The position numbers were made by a program, and so were the translations under genes. 64,000 nt of DNA, taken from the NCBI RefSeq assembly GCF_000092925.1, contig NC_014217.1, positions 2,728,001-2,792,000 on the forward strand, in the 5' to 3' direction. This stretch comes from Ancylobacter novellus DSM 506. GTDB taxonomy: Bacteria; Pseudomonadota; Alphaproteobacteria; Rhizobiales; Xanthobacteraceae. Positions 17,683 through 26,893 of the stretch are shown here, in pieces. Position 1 is the first letter of the stretch, and the number at the start of each line of letters is the position of its first letter. The notes below the pieces were generated by a model. That model had not been told where the DNA came from. It did not search any database and saw nothing but the letters and a program-made list of their open reading frames with translations.

Positions 17683-18846
17683 TCAAGGGCGAACGACCCA
17701 CTCGCCGTTCTTCACTTCGCGCAGCTCAAGCTCGACCTCGCGCTTGGTCTGCCCGTTCTCGTCGAAGCTGGTGTGGCCCAGGGCGCCATCGAACTCGATG
17801 CCGCGAATGGCCTTGGCGATGGCGGCCTTGTCCTTGGTGCCGGCGGTCTTCAGCGCCTCGATGATGATGTTCGCGGCGTCATAGGCGTTCTTGGTGTAGG
17901 AGCCGACCGGCTCGGCGAAGTTGGCGGCCTGATAGGCGGTCGTCATCGCGTCGAGCTTGGCGTTGCCGACTTCCTTGGCGATGCCCGAGATCGTGCCGTT
18001 CGCGGCCGCGCCGGCGATCTTCAGGAACTCCGGGTCGTAGAAGCCGTCGACGCCGATCATCGGCTGGTTCATGCCGAGCTGCACCATCTGCTGGCGCACC
18101 AGGCCGGCTTCCGCCACCACGCCGCCGAAATAGATGGCGTCCGGGTTCTCGCCCTTGATCTTGGTGAGCAGGGCGCGGAAATCGGTGGTGCCGACCGGGG
18201 CGCTCTCGGCGGCGACGATGGTGCCGCCATCGGCCTCGAAGAACTTCTTGAAGTTGGCGAGGTTGGCGGCGCCGTAGTCGCTGGTGTCGGAGACGATGGC
18301 GATGCGCTTGCCGATATTGCCGACCGCCCACTTGGCGAGCGGGGCATTGGTGTTCACCAGCGTGGTGACGACGCGCGATACCATCGGGTTGTTCTTCTCG
18401 GTGATCTTCGGGCTGATCGCGCCCCAGACCACGAAGGGCACGTTGGCGCGGCTGAACACCGGGATGGTGGCGAGCGCGACGCCGCTGTTCCAGTGGCCGG
18501 TCGCGGCGACGACCTTGGGATCGTTGGTCAGCTTAAGGGCGGCGGCGACGCCGGTCTGCGGATTGGCCGCGTCATCGAGGATGACCGGCTCGATCTTGAA
18601 AGGCAGGCCGCCGGCGGCGTTGGCCTGGTCGATGGCGAGCTGGAAGCCGTTGCGAGCCGCGATGCCCTGCTGGGCGTTGCCGCCGCTCAGCGGACCGATG
18701 AAGCCGATCTTCACGGTCTCCTGAGCCTGCAGCGGGGCAGCCCCGCCAATGCCCGCGAAGGCGAAGACCGCGGCGAGAGCGGCGAAACGCAGGGGCCGCT
18801 GCGAAAGAAGGGAGCGCTTCTGGCGCTCGGCAGACACGAAGGCCAT
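17683..18846 (-). CDS. ABC transporter substrate-binding protein (HAAT type)
   Basis: Periplasmic binding protein of the Leu/Ile/Val family, 387 aa, with a long signal peptide (positive start, hydrophobic core LRFAALAAVFAFAGIGGA, cleavage near LQA-Q). The mature part begins ETVKIGFIGPLSGGNAQQGIAARNGFQLAIDQANAAGG, a standard Peripla_BP_6 start, and contains ILDDAANPQTGVAAALKL and VSDTSDYGAANL. GAGGAG precedes the Met at 18846. It is divergent from livHMGF across a 305-bp gap and is surely the binding subunit of that transporter. The ligand is not necessarily a branched-chain amino acid. Confidence 0.9.
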   Translation of the reverse strand: MAFVSAERQKRSLLSQRPLRFAALAAVFAFAGIGGAAPLQAQETVKIGFIGPLSGGNAQQGIAARNGFQLAIDQANAAGGLPFKIEPVILDDAANPQTGVAAALKLTNDPKVVAATGHWNSGVALATIPVFSRANVPFVVWGAISPKITEKNNPMVSRVVTTLVNTNAPLAKWAVGNIGKRIAIVSDTSDYGAANLANFKKFFEADGGTIVAAESAPVGTTDFRALLTKIKGENPDAIYFGGVVAEAGLVRQQMVQLGMNQPMIGVDGFYDPEFLKIAGAAANGTISGIAKEVGNAKLDAMTTAYQAANFAEPVGSYTKNAYDAANIIIEALKTAGTKDKAAIAKAIRGIEFDGALGHTSFDENGQTKREVELELREVKNGEWVVRP

Positions 18847-19151
18847 GATTTTTTCTCCTCTGGAATGGCCAGTAGGCGCGACCATTCACGGTTTGCCGGG
18901 AGGCGTGCGACCTCCCACGCGCCGAAATCTGGACTTGCCGCCATCAGAAAGAAAATCGGAACTTTGGAACCGTTGACCTTGGATTTCCCTAATCAAGCCT
19001 CTCTCACGCGCGGAGAGCCGCCGGCAGGAAGCCCAGTCTTCAAAACATCGGACCCATTGATTTAGAAAAAACTATTCTGATCCCGCGCTGCTTTGGGGCA
19101 GTGTCCGCCCCACGCGCGACCCTAAGCAGAGAGCCACCCAAGAGGCCGACC
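18847..19151. promoter_or_regulatory. divergent promoter region of the HAAT transporter
   Basis: A 305-bp non-coding gap between the divergent binding-protein gene and livH. It is AT-richer than its flanks, notably around 18940-19080, and must carry the promoters for both directions. Candidate LysR-type boxes cannot be fixed by eye; the LysR gene at 26894 is the obvious candidate regulator of this unit. Confidence 0.5.
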
Positions 19152-20069
19152 ATGAGCGAGCTCTTCCTCCAGCAATTATTGAACTGGATCACCTTGGGGA
19201 GCATCTATGCGCTCATCGCCGTCGGGTTCAGCCTGTTGTTCGGCGTGCTGAACATCATCCATTTCTCGCATGGCGACGTCTCGCTGCTGGCGCCGTTTCT
19301 CGCGCTCTCCGTCATTTCCGCCATCGGCTCCGCGCTCGGGGATGCCGGCTCGCTGGGCACCTTCCTCCTCGCGCTTCTGGTCGCCATCGCCATCACCGGG
19401 GTGATCGGCGTGCTGCTGGACCTCGTGGTGATCCAGAGGTTCCGGCAGGCGCCCGCGATGATGGCGCTGGTGGCGACGGTGGCGCTGGGCATCGTGCTGC
19501 GCGAGCTGATCCGCCACCTTTTCCCGAACGGCAGCAACCCGCACGCCTTCCCTCGCCTCGTCGAGGGCAACGTCACGCTCGCCGGCTTCACCATTCCCCT
19601 GTTCAGCGTGACGGTGATCGTCGTGTCGGTGCTCGCCGTCTGCGCGCTGTTCTTCATGCTCAACAGCACGCGCCTCGGCCTGCACATCAAGGCGGTCTCG
19701 CAGGACCGCGACGCCGCCCGGCTGATGGCCATCAATCCCGGCCGCATCTTCCGCGCCACCTTCTTCGTCGCCTCCGCCATCGGCGCCGTCGGCGGCCTGT
19801 TCTTCTCCAGCTATGCCGGCATGGCCCGCTTCGACTTCAGCATCGATGTCGGGCTCATCGGCTTCTCGGCCGCGGTGGTCGGCGGGCTGGGCTCGATGCC
19901 GGGCGCCATCATCGGCAGCCTGCTGATCGCGGGGCTGGACACGCTGGTCCAGGCCACCGTGCCGAACGGCGCCTCCTACCGTCTGGTGTTCGTCTTCCTG
20001 CTCGTCATCGGCGTTCTGGTGTTCCGCCCGTCCGGGCTGATGGGACGCAGCCTTGTGGAGAAAGTCTGA
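19152..20069 (+). CDS. livH: branched-chain amino acid-type ABC permease (LivH)
   Basis: Inner-membrane permease of 305 aa, first gene of livHMGF. Family phrases include LLNWITLGSIYALIAVGFSLLFGVLNIIHFSHGDVSLLAPFLAL at the N-terminus and GLGSMPGAIIGSLLIAGLDTLVQA near the C-terminus. The motif region reads LHIKAVSQDRDAARLMAINPGRIFRATFF, the cytoplasmic coupling loop (usually ...D...A...GI). AGAGG lies before the ATG at 19152. Its stop overlaps the livM start (TGATG). Confidence 0.92.
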   Translation: MSELFLQQLLNWITLGSIYALIAVGFSLLFGVLNIIHFSHGDVSLLAPFLALSVISAIGSALGDAGSLGTFLLALLVAIAITGVIGVLLDLVVIQRFRQAPAMMALVATVALGIVLRELIRHLFPNGSNPHAFPRLVEGNVTLAGFTIPLFSVTVIVVSVLAVCALFFMLNSTRLGLHIKAVSQDRDAARLMAINPGRIFRATFFVASAIGAVGGLFFSSYAGMARFDFSIDVGLIGFSAAVVGGLGSMPGAIIGSLLIAGLDTLVQATVPNGASYRLVFVFLLVIGVLVFRPSGLMGRSLVEKV

Positions 20070-21244
20070 TGGCGGAGAGCCTGGCCTTGCCGCGCGACAC
20101 GTCCAATCCGGTCGTCAGCGCCCTCACGGTGATCGCCGTCCAGCTCGCCGGCGCCCTGTTCCTGCGCCAGTTCCTGCTGATCGACGACTGGCGCCTCGTC
20201 ATCGGCCTGCTGCTGATCTTCGGGGCGGCGCTCGTGCTCATGGAACGGGTGCCCTCGCTTGAAGCCCGCGTCGAGGCCGCCTTCGCGCGCCATTCGCGCC
20301 TCGCTTTGCTGCTCGGCATCGCCATCGTGCTGGCGTTCCCCTTCGTCCTCGAAGGGAACACCTACGCGCTGCACCTGTGCGTCATCTCGATGCTCTACGC
20401 GGTGCTCGCGCTGGCGCTCAACTTCCAGCTCGGCAGCGCCAACATCCCGAACTTCGCCACCGGCGCCTCCTACGGCATCGGCGCCTATGCGTCGGCGCTG
20501 CTGGCGCTGAATTTCGGCATCAGCTTCTGGCTGGCGCTGCCGGTGGCCGCGGTGGTGGCGACCATCTTCGGCTTCCTGCTCGGCATCCCCTCGATGCGCA
20601 CGCGGGACAGCTATCTGGCCCTCGTCACCATCGCCTTCGGTGTGGTGATCCACCAGCTCCTGAACAATCTGGAATTCACCGGCGGCCCGAACGGCCTCGT
20701 CGGCATTCCCGCCCCCGAGCTGTTCGGCCACTCCTTCGCTTCCCCGCTGGTGATCTTCGGCCAGGAACTGCCGTCGCAGGCGAACTTTTACTACCTCTCG
20801 GCGCTGCTGGTGCTGATCTCCATCGTCTTCGCCCGACGCCTGCACGATTCCCGCGTCGGCCTCGCCTGGAACGCGCTGCGCACCGACGAGCTGGCGGCGC
20901 GCTGCCAGGGCATCAACGTCACCTGGTACAAGGTGCTGGCCTTCGCGGTGGACGCCTTCCTCGCCGGCTTCGCGGGCACGATCTACGCCTTCTACGTGGG
21001 CTTCATCTCGCCGGACAACTTCACCTTCCTGGTCTCGGTCACGATCATGACCATGGTGATCGCCGGCGGCATGGACAACATCCTCGGCGTCATCGTCGGC
21101 GCCTTCCTGCTGACGCTGCTGCCCGAGAAGCTGCGCGCCTTCTCCGACTACCGGATCCTGTTCTTCGGCGTGACCGTCATCGTCTTCCTGATGATCCGGC
21201 CCCAGGGCCTCTTCCCTCAGCGCCTGCGTCGCTACGGACACTGA
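20069..21244 (+). CDS. livM: branched-chain amino acid-type ABC permease (LivM)
   Basis: Second permease, 391 aa. It has two to three N-terminal helices plus the conserved LivM core: YALHLCVISMLYAVLALALNFQLGSANIPNFATGASYGIGAYASALLAL. The coupling helix region is LAWNALRTDELAARCQGINVTWYKVLAFAVDAFLAGFAGTIYAFYVGFISP. Overlaps livH by TGATG and is followed by livG after 2 bases, so the four genes form one translationally coupled operon. Confidence 0.92.
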   Translation: MAESLALPRDTSNPVVSALTVIAVQLAGALFLRQFLLIDDWRLVIGLLLIFGAALVLMERVPSLEARVEAAFARHSRLALLLGIAIVLAFPFVLEGNTYALHLCVISMLYAVLALALNFQLGSANIPNFATGASYGIGAYASALLALNFGISFWLALPVAAVVATIFGFLLGIPSMRTRDSYLALVTIAFGVVIHQLLNNLEFTGGPNGLVGIPAPELFGHSFASPLVIFGQELPSQANFYYLSALLVLISIVFARRLHDSRVGLAWNALRTDELAARCQGINVTWYKVLAFAVDAFLAGFAGTIYAFYVGFISPDNFTFLVSVTIMTMVIAGGMDNILGVIVGAFLLTLLPEKLRAFSDYRILFFGVTVIVFLMIRPQGLFPQRLRRYGH

Positions 21245-21246
21245 CC

Positions 21247-22059
21247 ATGGGCCTTACTGCCTCCTCCCCCGTCGTCCTCGAGGGCGAAAATCTCACGATG
21301 CGCTTCGGCGGCCTCGTCGCCATGGCGGAAGTCGCCTTCACGCTGAAGCGCGGCGAGATCCTCGGCATCATCGGGCCGAACGGCGCCGGCAAGTCGACGC
21401 TGCTGAACATCATCACCGGCATCTACATCCCGTCCTCCGGCGAGGTGCGGCTGGAGGGCGAGCGCCTGAACGGCGTACCCGCGCACAAGATCGTCGCGCG
21501 CGGCATCGCCCGCACCTTCCAGTCGAGCCGGCTGTTCGGCGACCTCAGCGTGCTCGACAACGTCATCATCGGCCGCCACACCCATACGAAGTCGGGCGTG
21601 TTCGACGCCATCTTCCGGCGCGGGCGCGCCAAGGCGGAGCTGGACGCCGCCGCCGTCCATGCCGAGACGCTGCTGAAGAGCGTCTCGCGCGGCCTGCACG
21701 AGCAGCGCCACCGCCCGGCCGGCGAGCTGGCGCAGGCCGACCGCCGGCGCCTCGAAATCGCCCGCGCGCTCGCCACCGATCCCAAGGTGCTGCTGCTGGA
21801 CGAGCCCTCCTCCGGGATGGACGACGCCGACACCGACGCGCTGATGGACGACATCCGCGCCGTCTGTGCGCAGCGACCCGACCTCGCGCTGATGATCATC
21901 GAGCACGACATGCGGCTGGTGGCGAGCCTGCCGCACCGGGTGATGGTGCTGGACTACGGGCAGAAGCTGGCCGACGGGCCCTACGAGGAGATCCGCAAGA
22001 TACCGCGGGTCCAGGAAGCCTATCTCGGACGCAAGGCGGCGCAGCATGCTGGAGCTTGA
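21247..22059 (+). CDS. livG: ABC ATPase (LivG) with altered signature motif
   Basis: ATP-binding subunit of 270 aa. Walker A is GPNGAGKS (residues 43-50), the Q-loop is RTFQSSRLF, Walker B is VLLLDEPSSG (181-190) and the switch His is in IIEHDM. The ABC signature at 161-168 reads LAQADRRR where LSGGQ or LSYGEQRR is usual, so both glycines and the serine are missing. Other liv ATPases with LSQAD-like signatures seem to exist, so this may be a subfamily trait. The start at 21247 follows the livM stop by 2 bases; the longer open frame upstream is the shadow of livM. Confidence 0.88.
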   Translation: MGLTASSPVVLEGENLTMRFGGLVAMAEVAFTLKRGEILGIIGPNGAGKSTLLNIITGIYIPSSGEVRLEGERLNGVPAHKIVARGIARTFQSSRLFGDLSVLDNVIIGRHTHTKSGVFDAIFRRGRAKAELDAAAVHAETLLKSVSRGLHEQRHRPAGELAQADRRRLEIARALATDPKVLLLDEPSSGMDDADTDALMDDIRAVCAQRPDLALMIIEHDMRLVASLPHRVMVLDYGQKLADGPYEEIRKIPRVQEAYLGRKAAQHAGA

Positions 22060-22744
22060 CAAGGTCGACACCAATTACGGCGTCGTCGCCATGCTGCGCG
22101 ACGTCTCCTTCAAGGTCGAGACCGGCGAGGTGGTCTGCGTTCTCGGCCCCAACGGCGCCGGCAAGACCACGACCTTCCGCGCCATTTCCGGCCTGCTGCC
22201 GCTGGCCGGCGGCCGCATCCGCATCATGGGACAGGAGCTCGGCCAGACCCGGACCGAGGCGCTGAGCGCGCTCGGCATCGGCTTCGTGCCGGAAGGCCGC
22301 CGCCTGTTCGCCGACATCAGCGTGCGCGACAATATCCGCCTCGGCTTCGAGGCGCAGCGGGCCGAGGGGCGCTTCGCCGACCGGCTGGAGGCCATGCTGG
22401 AGCTGTTCCCGCGGGTGCGCGAGCGCATCAGCCAGCGCGCCGGCACGCTCTCCGGCGGCGAGCAGGCGATGGTGGCGCTGGCGCGCGCGCTGGTCGGGGG
22501 GCCGAAATTCGTCATCATGGACGAGCCCTCGCTCGGCCTCTCGCCGAAGCTGATCGACGAATATTTCGACACGGTCGCGGAGATCAACCGGCGGGGCACG
22601 ACGGTGCTGCTCATCGAGCAGAACGCCGAGACCGCCCTGTCGATCGCCCATCGCGGCATCATGCTGGTGAAGGGGCGCGTGGTCGCCTCCGGCAAGGCTT
22701 CGGAGCTGCTGGAGAACGACGCGGTGCGTCATCTGTACCTATGA
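22046..22744 (+). CDS. livF: ABC ATPase (LivF)
   Basis: Second ATPase, 232 aa. Walker A GPNGAGKTT, signature LSGGEQAMVALARAL, Walker B FVIMDEPSLGLSP and the switch in LLIEQNAETAL are all canonical, unlike LivG. Start overlaps the livG end by 14 bases and its own stop overlaps the next gene (ATGA), so translation of the deacylase is coupled to the transporter. LivF and LivG are expected to form the heterodimeric motor; the normal LSGGEQ here can compensate one of the two ATP sites. Confidence 0.93.
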   Translation: MLELDKVDTNYGVVAMLRDVSFKVETGEVVCVLGPNGAGKTTTFRAISGLLPLAGGRIRIMGQELGQTRTEALSALGIGFVPEGRRLFADISVRDNIRLGFEAQRAEGRFADRLEAMLELFPRVRERISQRAGTLSGGEQAMVALARALVGGPKFVIMDEPSLGLSPKLIDEYFDTVAEINRRGTTVLLIEQNAETALSIAHRGIMLVKGRVVASGKASELLENDAVRHLYL

Positions 22745-23889
22745 ACACGCTCGAACTTCTCGACCGGCTCATCGCCTTCCCGACCGTGAGCCGCGATCCC
22801 AACCGCGAGCTGATCGCCTTCGCGCAGGATTTCCTCGCCGCGCGCGGGATCGAGGCGCAGATCGTCGCGACGCCGGACGGGCGCAAGGCCAACCTGTTCG
22901 CCACGATCGGCCCGGCCGACCGGCCCGGCATCATGCTCTCCGGCCATACGGACGTGGTGCCGGTGGAGGGCCAGGCCTGGAGCAGCGATCCGTTCCGCCT
23001 GCGGGTCGAGGACGGGCGCGCCTATGGGCGCGGCACGGCGGACATGAAGGGCTTCGTCGCCGCGGCGCTCGCTCTCGCCGAGCGGACGGCGGGGCGCGAG
23101 CTTTCGACGCCGCTGCACCTTGCCTTCAGCCATGACGAGGAAGTCGGCTGCGTCGGCGTGCGCTCGCTGATCGAGCGCATGGAGCAGGCGCCGGTGCGCC
23201 CGCTTATGTGCATCGTCGGCGAGCCGACCTCGCTGCGCATCGCCACGGGCCACAAGGGCAAGCTGGCGGCGCGCGCCACCTGCTGCGGCGTGGAGGGACA
23301 TTCCGCGCTGGCTCCCAGGGCGCTCAACGCGATCCATCTGGCCTGCGACTTCGTCGGCGTGCTGCGCGAGCAGCAGGACCGCCTTGCCACTGAGGGCGTG
23401 CGCGATCCCGACTACGATATTCCCTACACGACGGTGCATGCCGGCGTGATCGGCGGCGGCACGGCGCTCAACATCGTGCCGAACCGCTGCACGGTCGATT
23501 TCGAGATCCGCAATATCGCGCAGGACGACGCCTCGCAGATCCTGAACCGGCTGATGGACGGCGCCGCGAAGCTGGTGGAGCAGCGCAAGGCGGCGTTTCC
23601 GCAGGCCGACATCACGGTCGACGTGGTGAACACCTATCCCGGCCTCGCCACGCCGCCCGATGCGCCCATCGTCGATTTCGTGCGGCTTCTGGTCGAGGAT
23701 CCCGCGACCTTCAAGGTGGCCTTCGGCACGGAAGGCGGGCTGTTCGACAGCCGCCTTTCCATCCCGACCGTCATTTGCGGGCCGGGCTCGATGGATCAGG
23801 GGCACAAGCCGGACGAGTTCATCAGCCTCGACCAGCTCGCCTCGTGCGACCGCATGATGGACCGCCTGCTCGACCGGCTGGCCGCCTAA
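22741..23889 (+). CDS. M20 deacylase, acetylornithine deacetylase-like
   Basis: Zinc-dependent M20 amidohydrolase of 382 aa. Metal and catalytic residues are visible: LSGHTDVVPV (His, catalytic Asp), GRGTADMKGF (Asp), SHDEEVGC (catalytic Glu and metal Glu), GEPTSLR and GPGSMDQGHKPDEF (C-terminal His). The dimerisation domain sits between GKLAARATCCGVEGHSA and about residue 290. It resembles ArgE, but its overlap with livF by ATGA says it acts on the imported substrate rather than in arginine synthesis. Likely removal of an N-acyl group from an imported amino acid or amine. Confidence 0.85.
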   Translation: MNTLELLDRLIAFPTVSRDPNRELIAFAQDFLAARGIEAQIVATPDGRKANLFATIGPADRPGIMLSGHTDVVPVEGQAWSSDPFRLRVEDGRAYGRGTADMKGFVAAALALAERTAGRELSTPLHLAFSHDEEVGCVGVRSLIERMEQAPVRPLMCIVGEPTSLRIATGHKGKLAARATCCGVEGHSALAPRALNAIHLACDFVGVLREQQDRLATEGVRDPDYDIPYTTVHAGVIGGGTALNIVPNRCTVDFEIRNIAQDDASQILNRLMDGAAKLVEQRKAAFPQADITVDVVNTYPGLATPPDAPIVDFVRLLVEDPATFKVAFGTEGGLFDSRLSIPTVICGPGSMDQGHKPDEFISLDQLASCDRMMDRLLDRLAA

Positions 23890-24089
23890 GCCGGCCGGCC
23901 TTCTTCCATGGCGCCGCTTGCCTAGGAAGAATGTCGCACCGAAGGCCGGATGCTTCGGTCTTTCCGAAGCAAGGGGCCGGAAACGACTATTTCCCTTGGT
24001 ATCGGCACCGCGCCAAGATCGAACCCCATGGACGCACAGCCGCCGGCCGGACCGCCCCGGGATCCCTGCCACTCCATAAAGGTCACCTC

Positions 24090-25610
24090 ATGATCCGCAC
24101 GGGCGCGCAGTATCTCGAGTCGATCCGCGACGGCCGCGAGGTCTACGTCAACGGCGAGCGGGTGAAGGACGTCCCGTCCCACCCCATGTTCAAGCCGCTC
24201 GTCGACATACGTGCGCGCATCTACGACATGCAGTGGGACGCCAAGACCCGCGACGTGATGACCTTCACCCAGGATGGCGAGGTCAACGGCATCGGCAACA
24301 AGCTGCCCATCACCCAGCAGGACTGGTGGGACAAGCGGCGCGCCACCGACTGCGTGCTGCAGGATGTCGGCGGTGTCGTCACCCGCGTCGGGGATGAGGC
24401 CGTCGGGGAGATGTGGTCGCTGTTCGACGGGCAGGACGTGCTCAACGAAGTCGACCCGCGCTTCTCGGAGAACATCCGCAACCACATCGACAAGGTGCTG
24501 CACACCGACCCGTTCCACGTCTCGGCCAACACCGATCCGAAGGGCGACCGCTCCAAGCCCCCGCAGGAGCAGGACCCGGACATGCTGCTGCATGTGGTGA
24601 AGGAGACGGATGCCGGGATCGTCGTGCGCGGGGCGAAGTTCGAGACCGCCGCCGCCTACGCCAACCAGGCCTTCACCAAGCCCACCATCGCCAACTGGGG
24701 CGACAGCGCCTATTCGGACTATGCGGTGGGCTTCATCTGCGATCTCGGCTCGCCGGGCATCAAGTTCATCTGCCGCACCGGCTTCGCCGGGCAGAAGCCC
24801 ATCGAGGACTATCCGGTCTCCAACCGGTTCGACGAGGTGGACGCCCTCGTTATCTTCGACGACGTGCTGATCCCCTGGGAGAACGTGTTGTTCTACCGGC
24901 ACACCCGGGCGGCGATGTTCATCCGCGCGACGCTGCACCGCTATTCGGCCTTCGCCTTCGTGCAGCGCAACCTGATGTTCGCCGACATGCTCATCGGCGC
25001 GGCCCTGTTCAACGTGCGCCAGACCGGGCTCGACCGGCAGCAGGCGGTGCAGGAGAAGCTCTCCCGGCTCGCGGTCTACCGGGAAGGCATCAATGCCCAC
25101 CTGACCGCAGCCGTCACCCTCGCCGAACGCTCGCCCGGCGGGCTGCTGATGCCGAACCAGTCGCTGCTCTATGCCGGGCGGGTGCTGGCCTGCTCCCAAC
25201 TCCACGAGATCATGCACGTCGCGCGTGAGTTGTGCGGCGGCCAGATCTGCGTGACGCCGGACGCGGCGGCCTTCGCGCACCCGGACACCAAGCCGTGGCT
25301 CGACAAGTTCTACACCGTCAACGAGGACTGGGTGGCGGACGACCGGCGCAAGCTGCTGGCCTTCGCCCGCGACATCCTGAACTCGGACTATGCGGGCCAC
25401 CGCCTGACCTTCCAGCTCTTCGCCCAGTCCCCGCCCTTCGCCCATCTCGCCGCGGTCTACCGCAACTTCGACTGGGACGGCCCGCTGGAACTGGTGAAGA
25501 AGTCCGCCGGCCTTTCCGACCGGGTGCTGGGAACCGCGACGCGAACGGCCGGCGACAGCGCCATTTCGCGATGGTTCGACCCGTCCATGAACCGCGCGGC
25601 GGCCGAGTGA
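24090..25610 (+). CDS. HpaB/PvcC-family flavin-dependent hydroxylase
   Basis: Oxygenase component of the 4-hydroxyphenylacetate 3-hydroxylase type, 506 aa, acyl-CoA-dehydrogenase-like fold using FADH2 from a partner reductase. Family features are MIRTGAQYLESIRDGREVYVNGERVKDVPSHPMFKPL at the N-terminus, the FAD-binding middle part (PISNRFDE-like VSNRFDEVDALVIFDDVLIPWENVLFYR) and the C-terminal RELCGGQICVTPD. AAAGGT lies before the ATG. No HpaC-type reductase is adjacent. The neighbours (RidA, DUF1028, M20, transporter) suggest hydroxylation of an imported nitrogenous aromatic compound. Confidence 0.85.
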   Translation: MIRTGAQYLESIRDGREVYVNGERVKDVPSHPMFKPLVDIRARIYDMQWDAKTRDVMTFTQDGEVNGIGNKLPITQQDWWDKRRATDCVLQDVGGVVTRVGDEAVGEMWSLFDGQDVLNEVDPRFSENIRNHIDKVLHTDPFHVSANTDPKGDRSKPPQEQDPDMLLHVVKETDAGIVVRGAKFETAAAYANQAFTKPTIANWGDSAYSDYAVGFICDLGSPGIKFICRTGFAGQKPIEDYPVSNRFDEVDALVIFDDVLIPWENVLFYRHTRAAMFIRATLHRYSAFAFVQRNLMFADMLIGAALFNVRQTGLDRQQAVQEKLSRLAVYREGINAHLTAAVTLAERSPGGLLMPNQSLLYAGRVLACSQLHEIMHVARELCGGQICVTPDAAAFAHPDTKPWLDKFYTVNEDWVADDRRKLLAFARDILNSDYAGHRLTFQLFAQSPPFAHLAAVYRNFDWDGPLELVKKSAGLSDRVLGTATRTAGDSAISRWFDPSMNRAAAE

Positions 25611-25686
25611 GCCGCCCCGATACCGGACTGAAGACGGACCGCCCGACACTGCCTTCCACGACCTGACGTCACTTCGAGGTAATGAA

Positions 25687-26100
25687 ATGATCCACCGCCG
25701 CATCCGCCCGTTCAACACCGCCAAGACCTATCCCGAGCAGCGCCTCGACAACGATCTCGCCCAGGCGGTGGTCGCGCGCGGCACCACCATCTTCCTGCGC
25801 GGCCAGTGCCCGCAGGACCTCGACACGGCGGAAGACGTGGGCATCGGCGACCCCATCGCCCAGACCCACAAGGTGATGCAGAACATCCGCCAGCTCGTCG
25901 AAGAGTCCGGCGGCACGATGGAGCATGTGTGCAAGCTCGTGGTGTATCTCACCGATGTGCGCCATCGCGAGGCGGTCTACCGCACCATGGGCGAGTACAT
26001 CAAAGGCGTGCACCCGGTGTGCACCGGCCTTGTCGTGGTCGCCCTCGCCCGCCCCAGCTGGCTGGTCGAGATCGACGCCACGGCCGTGATCCCGGATTGA
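25687..26100 (+). CDS. RidA-family enamine/imine deaminase
   Basis: A 137-aa RidA/YjgF/UK114-family protein. The characteristic core is present: IAQTHKVMQNIRQLVEESGGTMEHVCKLVVYLTDVRHREAVYRTMGEYI. LARPSWLVEIDATAVIPD holds the Arg that binds the carboxylate and the VEI-A motif. Some catabolic RidA paralogs hydrolyse pathway-specific imines or aminoacrylates. It begins 76 bases after the HpaB-like gene and precedes the DUF1028 gene by 19 bases. Confidence 0.88.
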   Translation: MIHRRIRPFNTAKTYPEQRLDNDLAQAVVARGTTIFLRGQCPQDLDTAEDVGIGDPIAQTHKVMQNIRQLVEESGGTMEHVCKLVVYLTDVRHREAVYRTMGEYIKGVHPVCTGLVVVALARPSWLVEIDATAVIPD

Positions 26101-26119
26101 CAGCGTCTGGATTGAAGCC

Positions 26120-26794
26120 ATGACCTTTTCCATCGCCGCGCGCTGCGCGAAGACGGGCCGCTTCGGCGTCGCCATCTCCTCCTCATCGCCGGCGGTGGCC
26201 GCCCGCTGCGCCCATGTGCGCGCGGGCGTCGGCGCCGTGTGCTCCCAGAACATCACCGACCCGCGGCTGGGCCCGGCGGCGCTCGACCTGATGGCGCTCG
26301 GCGCTTCCGCGCCGGCCGCTCTCGAGGCGCTGGCCGCCTCGCGCGCCCATATCGACCACCGCCAGCTCACCGCCGTCGATGCCGCCGGCCGGACCTCCAC
26401 CTTCTCCGGCTCCGGCACGCTCGGCACATGGGGCGTGGCGGAGGGACGCGACTGCGTGGCCGCCGGCAACCTGCTCGCCGCCCCCACGGTCCCGGCCGTC
26501 ATGGTGGCAGCGTTCGAGACAGCGGAAGGCGAGCTGGGCGACCGGCTGATCGCCGCCCTTCAGGCCGGCCTTGCCGCTGGGGGCGAAGCCGGGCCCGTGC
26601 ACTCCGCCGGCCTGCTGATGGCGGGAGAGGAAGCCTGGCCCATCGCCGACCTGCGCGTGGACTGGGACGAGACCGACCCGATCGGCCGCCTCGCCGCCCT
26701 GTGGGCGCTCTACAGGCCGCAGATGGACGCCTATGTGCAGCGCGCTTTGGAGCCGGTCGCCGCTCCCAGCTACGGCGTTCCCGGCGACGAATAG
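26120..26794 (+). CDS. DUF1028 (Ntn-hydrolase-like) protein
   Basis: A 224-aa DUF1028 protein. Members start MTFSIAARD and have the fold of N-terminal nucleophile hydrolases. The signature stretch FGVAISSSSPAVAARCAHVRAGVGAVCSQNITDPRLGP and the later GRDCVAAGNLLA are clear. No activity is established for the family, but it often accompanies RidA and peptidase or amidase genes; hydrolysis of an amide bond is a fair guess. Cotranscribed with RidA. Confidence 0.85.
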   Translation: MTFSIAARCAKTGRFGVAISSSSPAVAARCAHVRAGVGAVCSQNITDPRLGPAALDLMALGASAPAALEALAASRAHIDHRQLTAVDAAGRTSTFSGSGTLGTWGVAEGRDCVAAGNLLAAPTVPAVMVAAFETAEGELGDRLIAALQAGLAAGGEAGPVHSAGLLMAGEEAWPIADLRVDWDETDPIGRLAALWALYRPQMDAYVQRALEPVAAPSYGVPGDE

Positions 26795-26893
26795 TCTCGA
26801 GGCTGCATCAGCCTTTCCGCCCGGCGGTTGCGCCGCCGGGCCGGAGCGCCGGCGTCGCTCGCACGGCCGGCCGGAACAGGCTATGGAAGCCCT

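Noticed and set aside
17620..19065. 481-codon open frame opposite the substrate-binding protein gene
   Set aside because: Antisense shadow of a well-recognised Peripla_BP_6 gene in GC-rich DNA.
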